A stretch of 64,000 nucleotides of DNA. Source: Tritrichomonas musculus. Lineage: Eukaryota > Parabasalia > Tritrichomonadida > Tritrichomonadidae. The notes below the pieces were generated by a model. The model did not search any database and was not told where the DNA came from. It was given only the letters and a program-made list of their open reading frames with translations. The position numbers and the translations under genes were made by a program. This document shows positions 47,766 through 55,602 of this stretch, one piece after another (position 1 is the stretch's first letter; each line of letters begins with the position of its first letter). The stretch is taken from NCBI GenBank assembly GCA_039105265.1, contig JAPFFF010000011.1, positions 4,154,001-4,218,000 on the forward strand, written 5' to 3'.

Positions 47766-47834
47766 CTCTTTTTGCTTTTCTTGCTCTTTTTGCTTTTCTT
47801 GCTCTTGTTCGGGTACCTGTTGCTGGGACGACAT
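47761..47834 (-). pseudogene. 5' part of element 2 terminal gene, split by element 1
   Basis: The gene starts at the ATG at 47834 (MSSQQQVPEQ) and encodes a Gln/Glu/Lys repeat (EQEKQKEQEKQ) for 24 codons, then runs into the right end of element 1. Its continuation is at 21891-22283. The divergent partner is the 679-aa gene starting at 47967. Confidence 0.8.
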
Positions 47835-47966
47835 GAGAAAAAATGAGGTGATGAGGTGAGCTCGAAAAATCATATTTTTAGCGAGGGACCTAACGGGTTT
47901 TCGGGGTGGAGACCGTTTACCAAAAATCTAATTTTTTCTCGTCGCCTCATCACATCACTTTTTAGC
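47835..47966. promoter_or_regulatory. Divergent promoter of element 2 (split gene / 679-aa gene)
   Basis: The block at 47911-47963 (GACCGTTTACC, AATCTAATTTTTTCTCG, then TCATCACATCA) is nearly repeated at 50535-50588. An M3-like ACCGTTTA lies at 47912. TCATCAC and TCACT offer initiators before the ATG at 47967. Confidence 0.6.
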
Positions 47967-50006
47967 ATGTCTAACAGCGACAACAGCAACAGCAACAACA
48001 ACAACAGCAACACTCAGCAAAAGAAACCTGAAGTTGAAGAAATAACAAAAATGCAATACCTGCACGAAATTGCAAAAGCCGAAGCAGAAGCTAAAGAAGA
48101 AGAAAAAGAAATTGATTTGACTCATATAAAATTTCACCCATACAATCATTTACCAGCAAAACTCTACCACAAACAAATACAAGAATTTCAAGAAAAAGGG
48201 ATAAAAACACCAAAAGAGCAACTCAACTGGCTAAATGCAAATAAGTTATGGAATTCTTTAGATCAAGATCAAAAGTGTCTCCTTGCCGCACATTTATTAG
48301 GAGACGAATTATTTGCAGAAGGCGATAAACAAGCATTACATTTGTTCATCGATGACGATAAACCAAATGATGACACAATTACAATTCAGTGCGCTACTTG
48401 GTGGGATGATTTGGAAAAAAAATTAGCAGATCTCAAAAAGCCAAAAATGGCAAAACACATCCAAAAGAAATTCGATTACAGACAAAATAATAGAGATGGC
48501 TTGCCATTCGATGTAATAAAGTTTTCATTGTATCAATATTTAGACCAATATCGTTCAGAGTACACAAACAATAAAGCACTTTTAGGGGAATTAACACCAG
48601 AAGATCCAAAAAATATTGATGAAATGAATGAAATCATTGAAGCAGACCATCCAGAATTATCAAAAGAGCAACAAAACGCAATTTCAGAATTAACAATTGC
48701 GTATAGAAAAATTTATCCTTTGTCAACATTCGCTGATACATATGCACATGCACGTGAAAGAATTGTTACAGTTATGGAAGAGCACAAATACCTCGAACAT
48801 GTCCCACCTTTGATTGAATTGCTCACGGAAGAAGAAAATGTAAAATATGCACAAAAAATGGAAGAAGAGCGTCAGGAAGAAGAAAATGCAAAAGAGTATC
48901 TCATTTCATCAACAGCAGACATATTACAAAGAATAAATCCAGGAATGTCAAGAGACGAGGCAATGGCCGATGCAGATAGCAGATTGTTTAACAAAATGTA
49001 TGACGGTAAAAAGACAGCAAGAGAAATCTTCTCAAAGGATTTATTGAGCAGTGAAGAATTGAAAAAATGGGAATCAGCAACCAAGGAAATTAAATCAATT
49101 ATAGAAATCCAAGAAGATTCTGATGATGATGTTGATAAAGATGTTGACGAAGTTCTCGAAATCTTAAACAAATTGCCTCAAAAAGATGAAAAGGATCAAC
49201 CAAAATCTGAAAAAGATGAAAAGGATCAACCAAAACCTGAAAAAGATGAAAAGGATCTCACCGCACCTGAAAAAGATAACGAAGACGAAAGCGAAAAAAA
49301 TCTCATCTTTACCACCAGCAGAAAATTTCAAAAACTATATCTCGAAAAGACCAATCAAGAAATTAATGATGAAGTTCAAAAAAGATTGAATGCCAAAATG
49401 AAAGGAAATCGAAAAGCATCAAGAATTTTCCCTGATGAGTTACTCAATGATGATGAAAAAGAAAGATGGTCAACAATTGAAGACAACTATACTCATCAAT
49501 TCGATGAAAAAATTTCCAAAGAAGTAACTACAAATGTTCTTTTTGATTTACAGACGGAGAACGACTCACTAGTATTGCCACCACCGGGAATGAGCAAAGA
49601 AGACTGGGCAAGAATGAATGCCGATCCTAACAAATTAAAAGCAGATATTTATAAAAAATTACAAGACCTCCCACCACCACCACAACTTCCACCTCCACCA
49701 GAAAATTGGCAAGTCTTACCTCAAACTCACATATGGGGAAATATACAAGAATTCACATCCGATCAAAAATCTCAAAAAGAAAATCAGCTAAGAAAAGAAT
49801 TGATCGAATTCTTCAAAAAGCGATACAATGGGGACGAGAATTTGGCAAATGAAGTCGTTCACGCAAGAATTGCCGAATTTCAAAAGAAAACACCAAACGT
49901 ATCCTGGTTCAAATTCCACATTGACAATTTCCTCACCGCAGTTGAACGTCAAGATCTACACACTGAACCAGTTCCACCTAACGTTCAAGAAGTTGACGAA
50001 AAATAA
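47967..50006 (+). CDS. Large charged orphan protein of element 2 (679 aa)
   Basis: Family not recognised. After a Ser/Asn-rich start, the chain is hydrophilic and mostly helical. Two copies of a 55-60 residue domain are visible: one near 330-390 (RDEAMADADSRLFNKMYDG ... SSEELKKWE) and one near 475-525 (NDEVQKRLNAKMKGNRKAS ... NDDEKERW). They are separated by a Lys/Glu/Asp-rich tandem repeat (EKDEKDQPKSEKDEKDQPK). A Pro-rich segment (LPPPPQLPPPPE-like) precedes the last helical domain. The frame stays open upstream to 47856, but ATG 47967 follows the promoter block and is preferred. A terminal-protein or scaffold role would be a guess. Confidence 0.75.
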   Translation: MSNSDNSNSNNNNSNTQQKKPEVEEITKMQYLHEIAKAEAEAKEEEKEIDLTHIKFHPYNHLPAKLYHKQIQEFQEKGIKTPKEQLNWLNANKLWNSLDQDQKCLLAAHLLGDELFAEGDKQALHLFIDDDKPNDDTITIQCATWWDDLEKKLADLKKPKMAKHIQKKFDYRQNNRDGLPFDVIKFSLYQYLDQYRSEYTNNKALLGELTPEDPKNIDEMNEIIEADHPELSKEQQNAISELTIAYRKIYPLSTFADTYAHARERIVTVMEEHKYLEHVPPLIELLTEEENVKYAQKMEEERQEEENAKEYLISSTADILQRINPGMSRDEAMADADSRLFNKMYDGKKTAREIFSKDLLSSEELKKWESATKEIKSIIEIQEDSDDDVDKDVDEVLEILNKLPQKDEKDQPKSEKDEKDQPKPEKDEKDLTAPEKDNEDESEKNLIFTTSRKFQKLYLEKTNQEINDEVQKRLNAKMKGNRKASRIFPDELLNDDEKERWSTIEDNYTHQFDEKISKEVTTNVLFDLQTENDSLVLPPPGMSKEDWARMNADPNKLKADIYKKLQDLPPPPQLPPPPENWQVLPQTHIWGNIQEFTSDQKSQKENQLRKELIEFFKKRYNGDENLANEVVHARIAEFQKKTPNVSWFKFHIDNFLTAVERQDLHTEPVPPNVQEVDEK

Positions 50007-50099
50007 AAATTCCGATTATTGAGAGGTCGGTATAAAAATTACTCTCAACAAGATTTAGGTTTCTAATAAACCTTTAATTTAAAAAATTAACTTTTTTAT

Positions 50100-50507
50100 T
50101 TATTTATCTTCTTTTGCTATTTCTTTTGCTTTTTCTTTTGCTATTTCTTTTGCTTTTTCTTTTGATATAGGAACATAATATCCTTGATCGTAACCAATCA
50201 TCATTCCAGGTGACAAAAATTGTTGAATGAATTCGATATGAGTATCAAACCATTTAATCAAACAATCTTTTTTCCGTTGTTCTTCACGTGAGAAACCAGG
50301 GATGATGATTTTTAAGTTATGTTGCATTAATTGTCTCATAACATGAGCAACAGAAAGCAATTTTTCCATTGAAACATTCTCACCATATCTCTTTTTGAGT
50401 ACTTTCCAAGCTTCTGTCTTTTTAATATTTTTCATGTCTTTTGCAGACATAGCTGGAATATCATCTTTAATTTCATTTTGTTCAGGTACACTTGGTTTGT
50501 CAGACAT
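50100..50507 (-). CDS. Small orphan protein with Lys/Glu tail repeat (135 aa)
   Basis: Family not recognised. A helical central region (about 30-115) is followed by the repeat KEKAKEIAKEKAKEIAKE at the C-terminus. The upstream sequence holds an M3-like AACGGTCG and TTCATTTTTATAA just before the ATG. It shares its promoter with the divergent gene at 50596. Confidence 0.65.
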   Translation of the reverse strand: MSDKPSVPEQNEIKDDIPAMSAKDMKNIKKTEAWKVLKKRYGENVSMEKLLSVAHVMRQLMQHNLKIIIPGFSREEQRKKDCLIKWFDTHIEFIQQFLSPGMMIGYDQGYYVPISKEKAKEIAKEKAKEIAKEDK

Positions 50508-50595
50508 TTATAAAAATGAACTTTTTCACTAGGCGACCGTTAACCAAAAAATCTAATTTTTTCTCGTGAGGTCATCACATCATTTTTATACAAGC
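50508..50595. promoter_or_regulatory. Divergent promoter of element 2
   Basis: GACCGTTAACC with AATCTAATTTTTTCTCG and TCATCACATCA (50535-50588) repeats the block at 47911-47963 nearly base for base. TTCATTTTTATAA serves the minus gene and TCATTTTTATA the plus gene. Confidence 0.65.
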
Positions 50596-50874
50596 ATGGA
50601 AGCCCGTACGATCCAACACTTACTCGAAGTTGTCGAAGCTCTTGATAGTGTTCATGAATGGAGAACTATTTCTGATGATCTTGATCAAAGAGAAAAAATG
50701 GCATATATGCTCCAAGAAGCTGCAACCAATATGAATCACATCGATGATGTTCGTGTGATAATGAATGATGGAGATAGCTCAAATGAAGAAAAAGCTAACG
50801 AACTTGAATGCTTCTTCATTGAAGAATTAAAGGCAGGTTTGAAAAATCTCAAACGCTGGAACGAAAGGAAATAA
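50596..50874 (+). CDS. Small helical acidic protein (92 aa)
   Basis: Family not recognised. All-helical with Leu/Val/Glu heptads (e.g. HLLEVVEALDSVHEW); acidic middle, basic end. ATG 50596 (MEARTIQHLL) is preferred over the longer frame from 50566, which would run through the promoter block. Confidence 0.6.
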   Translation: MEARTIQHLLEVVEALDSVHEWRTISDDLDQREKMAYMLQEAATNMNHIDDVRVIMNDGDSSNEEKANELECFFIEELKAGLKNLKRWNERK

Positions 50875-51272
50875 TTAATTAAATAAACAATTCAATTTAC
50901 TGCATTTTTTGACACTCTTTTTATTTTTTGCATTTTTTGACAATTCATTTTTAAGATTTCTAATTGTGATATTTGAATTCTACGTCCTTGAAAACCTTAA
51001 AAATATTAAAATCTTTGAAAAAGGTCCATTATTTTCCAAGATATATGTATTTCAAATTTTAAAAAATTCAATGGATGAAAAATTGAATATGGGGGTAAAC
51101 AATTTGTCTCAAAAATATCTTGATAATTATTGAACCTTTTAGGAATATTTTAATAAATATAATCTTTATTATTAAAAATATAAATAATATTATAATATAA
51201 AAGGATAATATTAAAAATTTTAAAAATACATTTTTTGACACCCCTTTTATTTTTATTGCATTTTCTGACAAT
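50875..51272. other. Intergenic segment flanked by imperfect 48-50 bp direct repeats
   Basis: About 400 bp of AT-rich DNA without a convincing gene. At 50903-50950 and 51229-51277 stands the same pattern: CATTTTTTGACACnCnTTTTATTTTT, then GCATTTTnTGACAATTC. Each copy resembles two decayed promoter boxes (TTTTGACA). The segment between them could be the remnant of a lost gene. Confidence 0.5.
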
Positions 51273-52661
51273 TCAAATAGGATCTAATCTATAACGAGGT
51301 AATATTTGAGTATTTCCTTTAAGATCTTGTATTAAATATTTACCATTTTGAAAACCTTTTACAAAAAATCTACCAGGTTGAGTTATTGATCGTCTTTTTT
51401 TAAGAGTGTCTTTATTATTATATACAATTACTTCTTGGTTTTCTTTTAAATTATAACCTTTTTGAGCAGAAACATTATAATTAGCTTGAGAAATACGTCT
51501 ACAAATAAAAGTATATAAATCAGAATTATTTTGCATTTGACTAGGGGAAACATTCATACCTGCATATTTTGACAAAGTTAAGTGTGGGGCATTATTATAT
51601 TGAACAACTAATTCTTTTAATATTTCAGGGGAGATTTCTCGTTGAACTTCAAAAGCCATATCTCTCAAAGTTCTAATAATTCTATCAACTATACCTAATG
51701 AAGAATGTAATGGGCTAGTTGTTTGTTTTTCACCTGGTTTTCGTAAAAATGATGGATAATGATAATCATCCATTCTATCAACAGGTTCCCATTTAATTCC
51801 ATTTGAGTTTAAAAAATTTATTGTTTCTTCAGAACAAAAACCTTTTTCACCATCTCCGGTCAATATTTTAGGTTTCATTCCTTGTTGAAATAAAGTATTT
51901 AAAGCTTTTGTTATTGAAATAGATGTTTTTTGTCCAGCAGTCATAATTTTATTTATATCACCAAAACATTCTCTACCTAAAGGAATTGCATATAAATATC
52001 GACTATTGGCTTCTATACAAATTAAGTACCCAACATTTTTTTCAAACATAATATCAATTAAATAAGTACCAGGTTCACATAATTTATGTAAATAATATTT
52101 TTTATTCTTATTAGTTGGAAATTGTTTCTTTTGAACATAATCATCTTCAGAAACATAATTTGGCTCAATAACTTTTTCAAATTGTTTTAATAATACATGT
52201 CTTTTATTTTTATTTCTAAATGCAATATCAGGTACATTTGTTTTACCTTTGAATTCAACTATCATTCCTGGTTGTTCCATAATTTTTGTAATATATATTT
52301 CATACCATTCTTCCATAGTATATTTATCTTTACCTTTTTTCCATCCAGAGGTCAATTTTTCAAATTCAGGAAAAGTACGAATATTTTCATTATGTAAATT
52401 ATTAATTACATGGTTCTCAATTTTTTCTTCAAAACTTAATTCATCATCAGGAATTTTTTCATCTGTGATTACAGGTAATGATTCAGATAATACTTTTCGA
52501 AATTCTGAATAAGCATTATAAATTTGTTCAAATTCATCATCAGTTACAAAATCTTTTTGATATCCTTTATAATTTCTAGCTTCATTTGGCATTATTAATT
52601 TCTTTTGATAAGCTTTCTTTTCTAAATAATTCATTAATTTTTCACCTTCTGACGATAACAT
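51273..52661 (-). CDS. RVE-family integrase of element 2
   Basis: A 462-residue integrase, only distantly similar to that of element 1. The core has the first Asp in TYLIDIMFEKNVGYL (about 201), the second in LTGDGEKGF (about 268), and in place of the catalytic Glu an Asp in SLGIVDRIIRTLRDM (about 326). The gap between the second and third residues is about 57, longer than the 35 of element 1, because of an insert (YHYPSFLRKPGEKQ). The C-terminal part ends with a beta-barrel-like region (GRFFVKGFQNGKYLIQ). Length and core are typical of Maverick integrases. The gene shares its promoter with the small plus-strand gene at 52714. Confidence 0.92.
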   Translation of the reverse strand: MLSSEGEKLMNYLEKKAYQKKLIMPNEARNYKGYQKDFVTDDEFEQIYNAYSEFRKVLSESLPVITDEKIPDDELSFEEKIENHVINNLHNENIRTFPEFEKLTSGWKKGKDKYTMEEWYEIYITKIMEQPGMIVEFKGKTNVPDIAFRNKNKRHVLLKQFEKVIEPNYVSEDDYVQKKQFPTNKNKKYYLHKLCEPGTYLIDIMFEKNVGYLICIEANSRYLYAIPLGRECFGDINKIMTAGQKTSISITKALNTLFQQGMKPKILTGDGEKGFCSEETINFLNSNGIKWEPVDRMDDYHYPSFLRKPGEKQTTSPLHSSLGIVDRIIRTLRDMAFEVQREISPEILKELVVQYNNAPHLTLSKYAGMNVSPSQMQNNSDLYTFICRRISQANYNVSAQKGYNLKENQEVIVYNNKDTLKKRRSITQPGRFFVKGFQNGKYLIQDLKGNTQILPRYRLDPI

Positions 52662-52713
52662 TTAAATTTCAATAAAGAGCGGTTTTGACACTTCACTTTT
52701 ATTTTTTGTTTTC
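52662..52713. promoter_or_regulatory. Divergent promoter, M3-like AGCGGTTT + TCACT initiator
   Basis: AGCGGTTT (52678-52685) followed by TTGACACT and a TCACT initiator (52693) 21 bases before the ATG at 52714. A nearly identical copy sits before 53005, covering also the first codons (TCTAAATTG). Confidence 0.65.
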
Positions 52714-52962
52714 ATGTCTAAATTGGAAGATAAACAAGAAAAAATAGAAGAGGAACAAATCGAAAATCTAATGAAAGTAATGGACGAAAAAGAAAAACAA
52801 AGACGTCAACTCTTGATGAAAGCACCAGAGATTGAAAATGAGTACGGAAAGATGTGTCATAACATCTCAGCCTTGAATCCTGAAGATAAACAAGAATGGT
52901 ATCGATTACAAAGTGAACTTCAAGAAATCCGTCATCAACTCTTTAAAATTTCAAAGTCTTAA
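52714..52962 (+). CDS. Small coiled-coil protein (82 aa)
   Basis: Family not recognised. A wholly helical, charged protein with heptads (EDKQEKIEEEQIENLMKVM). It begins MSKL, like its neighbour at 53005, and both starts lie in duplicated promoter DNA, although the bodies differ. It ends ...TCTTAAATAAA, with the stop codon merged into a TAAA-type signal. Confidence 0.65.
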   Translation: MSKLEDKQEKIEEEQIENLMKVMDEKEKQRRQLLMKAPEIENEYGKMCHNISALNPEDKQEWYRLQSELQEIRHQLFKISKS

Positions 52963-53004
52963 ATAAAAAAGCAGTTTTGACACTTCACTTTTATTTTTGT
53001 TTTC
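52963..53004. promoter_or_regulatory. Promoter copy, M3-like box altered (GCAGTTTT)
   Basis: A copy of the 52678-52724 segment: GTTTTGACACTTCACTTTT, then ATTTTTGTTTTC and ATGTCTAAATTG. In this copy the box reads GCAGTTTT, losing the CGG core. TCACT lies at 52985. Confidence 0.6.
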
Positions 53005-53202
53005 ATGTCTAAATTGCAAGAAGCTTACGAGAAATGGGATATCTTAGATGAACAAATAAATGACATCGAAAAAAAGGCAGGGATTATTGGTAATCAAAGG
53101 GTTTATGATGATAAAGATTTTAGAAAATTAATGGATTTACGAAGAGAAAGAGACAAAGTAGAAAAAGAAATTGAACTTTTAAGAAAAGAATTAAATAAAT
53201 AA
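53005..53202 (+). CDS. Small coiled-coil protein (65 aa)
   Basis: Family not recognised. Two charged helices (LQEAYEKWDILDEQINDIE and DLRRERDKVEKEIELLRKEL) separated by a short loop, an antiparallel-hairpin look. Begins MSKLQE. It converges with the helicase gene, with 3 bp between stops. Confidence 0.6.
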   Translation: MSKLQEAYEKWDILDEQINDIEKKAGIIGNQRVYDDKDFRKLMDLRRERDKVEKEIELLRKELNK

Positions 53203-53205
53203 AAG

Positions 53206-54906
53206 TTACCTTAATCTATATTTCTTATCATTATTATTAAATGAGCAGTCTTGTAAAATTTTTTGATGAAATTCTTGATAAGTTATGGATCTGAAATTTT
53301 TTGCTTTTGCCCATTTTTTAAATTCAGTCCAGGCTTCAAAAGCTACATAACCATTTCTGAATTTTTGTAAGTTTTCCTCAATAAATAATTTTTCAGGAGG
53401 TTTTGAAAAGTTCATTAAATTCATTCTATCTTGGGTATTAGGAAATTGTGCTGGAATGAAATCAGATAAATCAACAGTCAAGAAAAAAGTAATTAAATTG
53501 TTTTTGAAATCTTGTGTCTTAATAAGATTATGTAAAGGTGCAAAATAGTCTTGACCTATCATTGGATAACATTTTGTGACAACAAATCTTCTATCGTGTT
53601 CATCAATTCGAATAGGAGCAGGATTATTTGATAAGAAGATGAAATTGGCAACATTTTCTTTAGATTCAGTATTAATATGTTTTCCTTCAATAGTAGTGAA
53701 TCTTTCTGTGATTAATGTTTTTAATCTTTCATGTTGTTGAGGATATTTTCGAATGAGATGATAATCTAACATTTCTGAGCATACCAATAATTTTTTGTTT
53801 AAGATTTGTAAATTAAAATTGCTTGTAATATTATCAAAGTTTGCATTTGGATCAGAATATTCACCTAAAAGTTGACAAAGAACATTAGTAAATGTATTTT
53901 TCCCACAACCTTGTTCACCAATAATAACTAATGCAGTACCTGTTTTACCATCTGGATGTTGAAAAATAAATGAAATCCATTTAATGATATAATCATATAA
54001 TTCTTGATTAGAATTTGCAATAACTCTAAAAATATGATCCAAAAATGGTTGAATAAGTTGATGGTTTGATAGTAATAATCTTGAATAAGGATACCAATGA
54101 AAATATGAAAAAATGTTTGGATCATTGGAAAAGAATTTCATATGTTCATAAGTAATGAAATCCATATTCTTTCCAAAGGAAACAACATCAAATGCAGTAA
54201 TTACTTTCTTATTCTTTTTACTAACTTTTGAATACCCTAATTTAATTTGTTTTAATATTGGTGCAAATTGAGTAGGATTTAACATTTCTAACGTATTTGA
54301 TTTTTTAATTATGAAGATTCTGTCAAGTTGAATATAACAACAAACTTTTTTGAAATCAGTAAAGAAATCCCCAACACGAATTCCAGTAGAAGAATATTTT
54401 CTTTCATAATTCTTATATCTAAAAGAGTTTATTGAACAATCTTCACCAAAATCAATTTGAACAAATTGGTTAATTGTATTATTGAAATATTTCTCCCAAA
54501 TAACATTTCTTTGAGATTCTGAGAGTGCATTCAAAATTGGGAAGATCCAATGATTTGAAACTTCTGGATGATTTTCTTGACTACAAATTGCTTGAAGATC
54601 TTGTTCAGAATTATCTTGATTTGAAAGATACCAATTTTTCACAATATCATACAAAACGTTTGAAACAAATGGAGAACGAAATATATATTTGATAGAAGTT
54701 GTTAAATTTTCAAGTGTTGGTTCAAATAAATTTAATAATCCAACAACATCATCAGGAAACAATTGAATGAGATTTGTATTTATTTGAAAATCACGATCAT
54801 GAAATTCTTGACCTTGATATTGAGGAAAGACATTCTCATTTATATTTTCCATTTGTCTAGCTTCTGGAATTAAGAAATCATCAGAGAGGAAGGTTGGTTG
54901 ATTCAT
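53206..54906 (-). CDS. Superfamily 3 helicase (D5/DUF5906-like)
   Basis: A 566-residue helicase likely to unwind element DNA during replication. The SF3 core has Walker A GEQGCGKNTF (about 329-338), Walker B-like LLVCSEM, motif C in ANFIFLSNN, and the arginine-bearing EHDRRF near its end. The C-terminal tail contains a short wHTH-like region. The N-terminal ~250 residues lack a recognisable AEP primase motif. Such helicases are common in giant viruses, virophages and plasmids. ATG 54906 follows AAACGGTTTTGACAGTCAC and TTTTATTTTTGTATCG; the frame from 54933 would overlap that promoter. No counterpart is found in element 1. Confidence 0.9.
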   Translation of the reverse strand: MNQPTFLSDDFLIPEARQMENINENVFPQYQGQEFHDRDFQINTNLIQLFPDDVVGLLNLFEPTLENLTTSIKYIFRSPFVSNVLYDIVKNWYLSNQDNSEQDLQAICSQENHPEVSNHWIFPILNALSESQRNVIWEKYFNNTINQFVQIDFGEDCSINSFRYKNYERKYSSTGIRVGDFFTDFKKVCCYIQLDRIFIIKKSNTLEMLNPTQFAPILKQIKLGYSKVSKKNKKVITAFDVVSFGKNMDFITYEHMKFFSNDPNIFSYFHWYPYSRLLLSNHQLIQPFLDHIFRVIANSNQELYDYIIKWISFIFQHPDGKTGTALVIIGEQGCGKNTFTNVLCQLLGEYSDPNANFDNITSNFNLQILNKKLLVCSEMLDYHLIRKYPQQHERLKTLITERFTTIEGKHINTESKENVANFIFLSNNPAPIRIDEHDRRFVVTKCYPMIGQDYFAPLHNLIKTQDFKNNLITFFLTVDLSDFIPAQFPNTQDRMNLMNFSKPPEKLFIEENLQKFRNGYVAFEAWTEFKKWAKAKNFRSITYQEFHQKILQDCSFNNNDKKYRLR

Positions 54907-54956
54907 CGATACAAAAATAAAAGTGACTGTCAAAACCGTTTTTCATTTTTTAATTA
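54907..54956. promoter_or_regulatory. Fifty-base divergent promoter with one central M3-like box
   Basis: AACCGTTT (54934-54941) reads as AAACGGTT on the other strand, so one box can serve both genes. Initiators TCATT (54943, plus) and TCACT (54922-54926 on minus) flank it, each followed by T-rich DNA and the ATG. Confidence 0.7.
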
Positions 54957-55484
54957 ATGTCAAGTGATAACGAATTACCTCTACACTATTCAACTGGGGG
55001 TTCACCTCAATATCAATTATCACCAAACATGCAAAATTTAAATAATAGTTTTCAAAACTTTGTTGTCAATAATGAAATTGATGAATGGGAAATAGACCGT
55101 AATTTTAATGAACCTAAATCAACGTCTCCAAACGAAGAAGAATTTTATGCAGGAATTAATCAAATTGTAGAAAAACAATTAGAAGAACATCCAGCAAATC
55201 CAAACCGTCATGGAAATCCAAGACCACCAAACCCACAAGATGAATTTGGAAAAAGTTACCATGACCGAGATGATTTCGGGAACTTTTTGAAAATTCTTGA
55301 AAAAAGAGAATATCCATCGGACGAAATTATAAATTTGTACAATCAATTTTTTCACACAAATCTTACGATTCAAAATTTTGGAAAATTAAAAGATGTTCAA
55401 AAAAAATTTAAATCAAGAAGAAAACAAATTGGATATATTCGTAAAACTTATTATAAAATTCGAAAAAATTTTAAAAAGACATAA
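54957..55484 (+). CDS. Small conserved Maverick protein (175 aa), paralogue of 36141
   Basis: The C-terminal 70 residues match the element 1 protein at 36141: YPSDEIINLYNQFFHTNLTI and an FGKLKDVQKKF segment, followed by a basic tail (TYYKIRKNFKK). The N-terminal part is disordered, Asn/Gln/Pro-rich. Presence in both elements, and its link with the helicase promoter here, suggest a DNA-related function (inference). A family name is not known to me. Confidence 0.75.
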   Translation: MSSDNELPLHYSTGGSPQYQLSPNMQNLNNSFQNFVVNNEIDEWEIDRNFNEPKSTSPNEEEFYAGINQIVEKQLEEHPANPNRHGNPRPPNPQDEFGKSYHDRDDFGNFLKILEKREYPSDEIINLYNQFFHTNLTIQNFGKLKDVQKKFKSRRKQIGYIRKTYYKIRKNFKKT

Positions 55485-55490
55485 ACCGTC

Positions 55491-55577
55491 ATATGCCGGC
55501 ATAATCCGGAACATGCCGCCACATGCCACCACATGCCGGCACATCTAAATTGGTCGACCAAAATTTTATAAAATTTT
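55491..55577. repeat. Five 10-bp repeats and two palindromes
   Basis: Five 10-bp units of the form ACATGCCGGC (55491-55540; variants ATATGCCGGC, ATAATCCGGA, ACATGCCGCC, ACATGCCACC) are followed by the perfect palindrome TTGGTCGACCAA (55550-55561) and the perfect palindrome AAAATTTTATAAAATTTT (55560-55577). The GC-rich island stands out in AT-rich DNA. A binding-site cluster for a replication or regulatory protein is possible. Confidence 0.8.
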
Positions 55578-55602
55578 AATTCAAAAAGTTCATTTTTTAT
55601 AA

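Noticed and set aside
47604-47873. An 89-codon minus-strand gene across the right TIR junction
   Set aside because: It is the split gene's 5' end reading into the terminal repeat of element 1; the TIR part is not coding.
50909-51271. Small hydrophobic genes on both strands
   Set aside because: Both open frames are products of AT-rich, T- or A-run DNA; neither has a convincing start or a promoter box.
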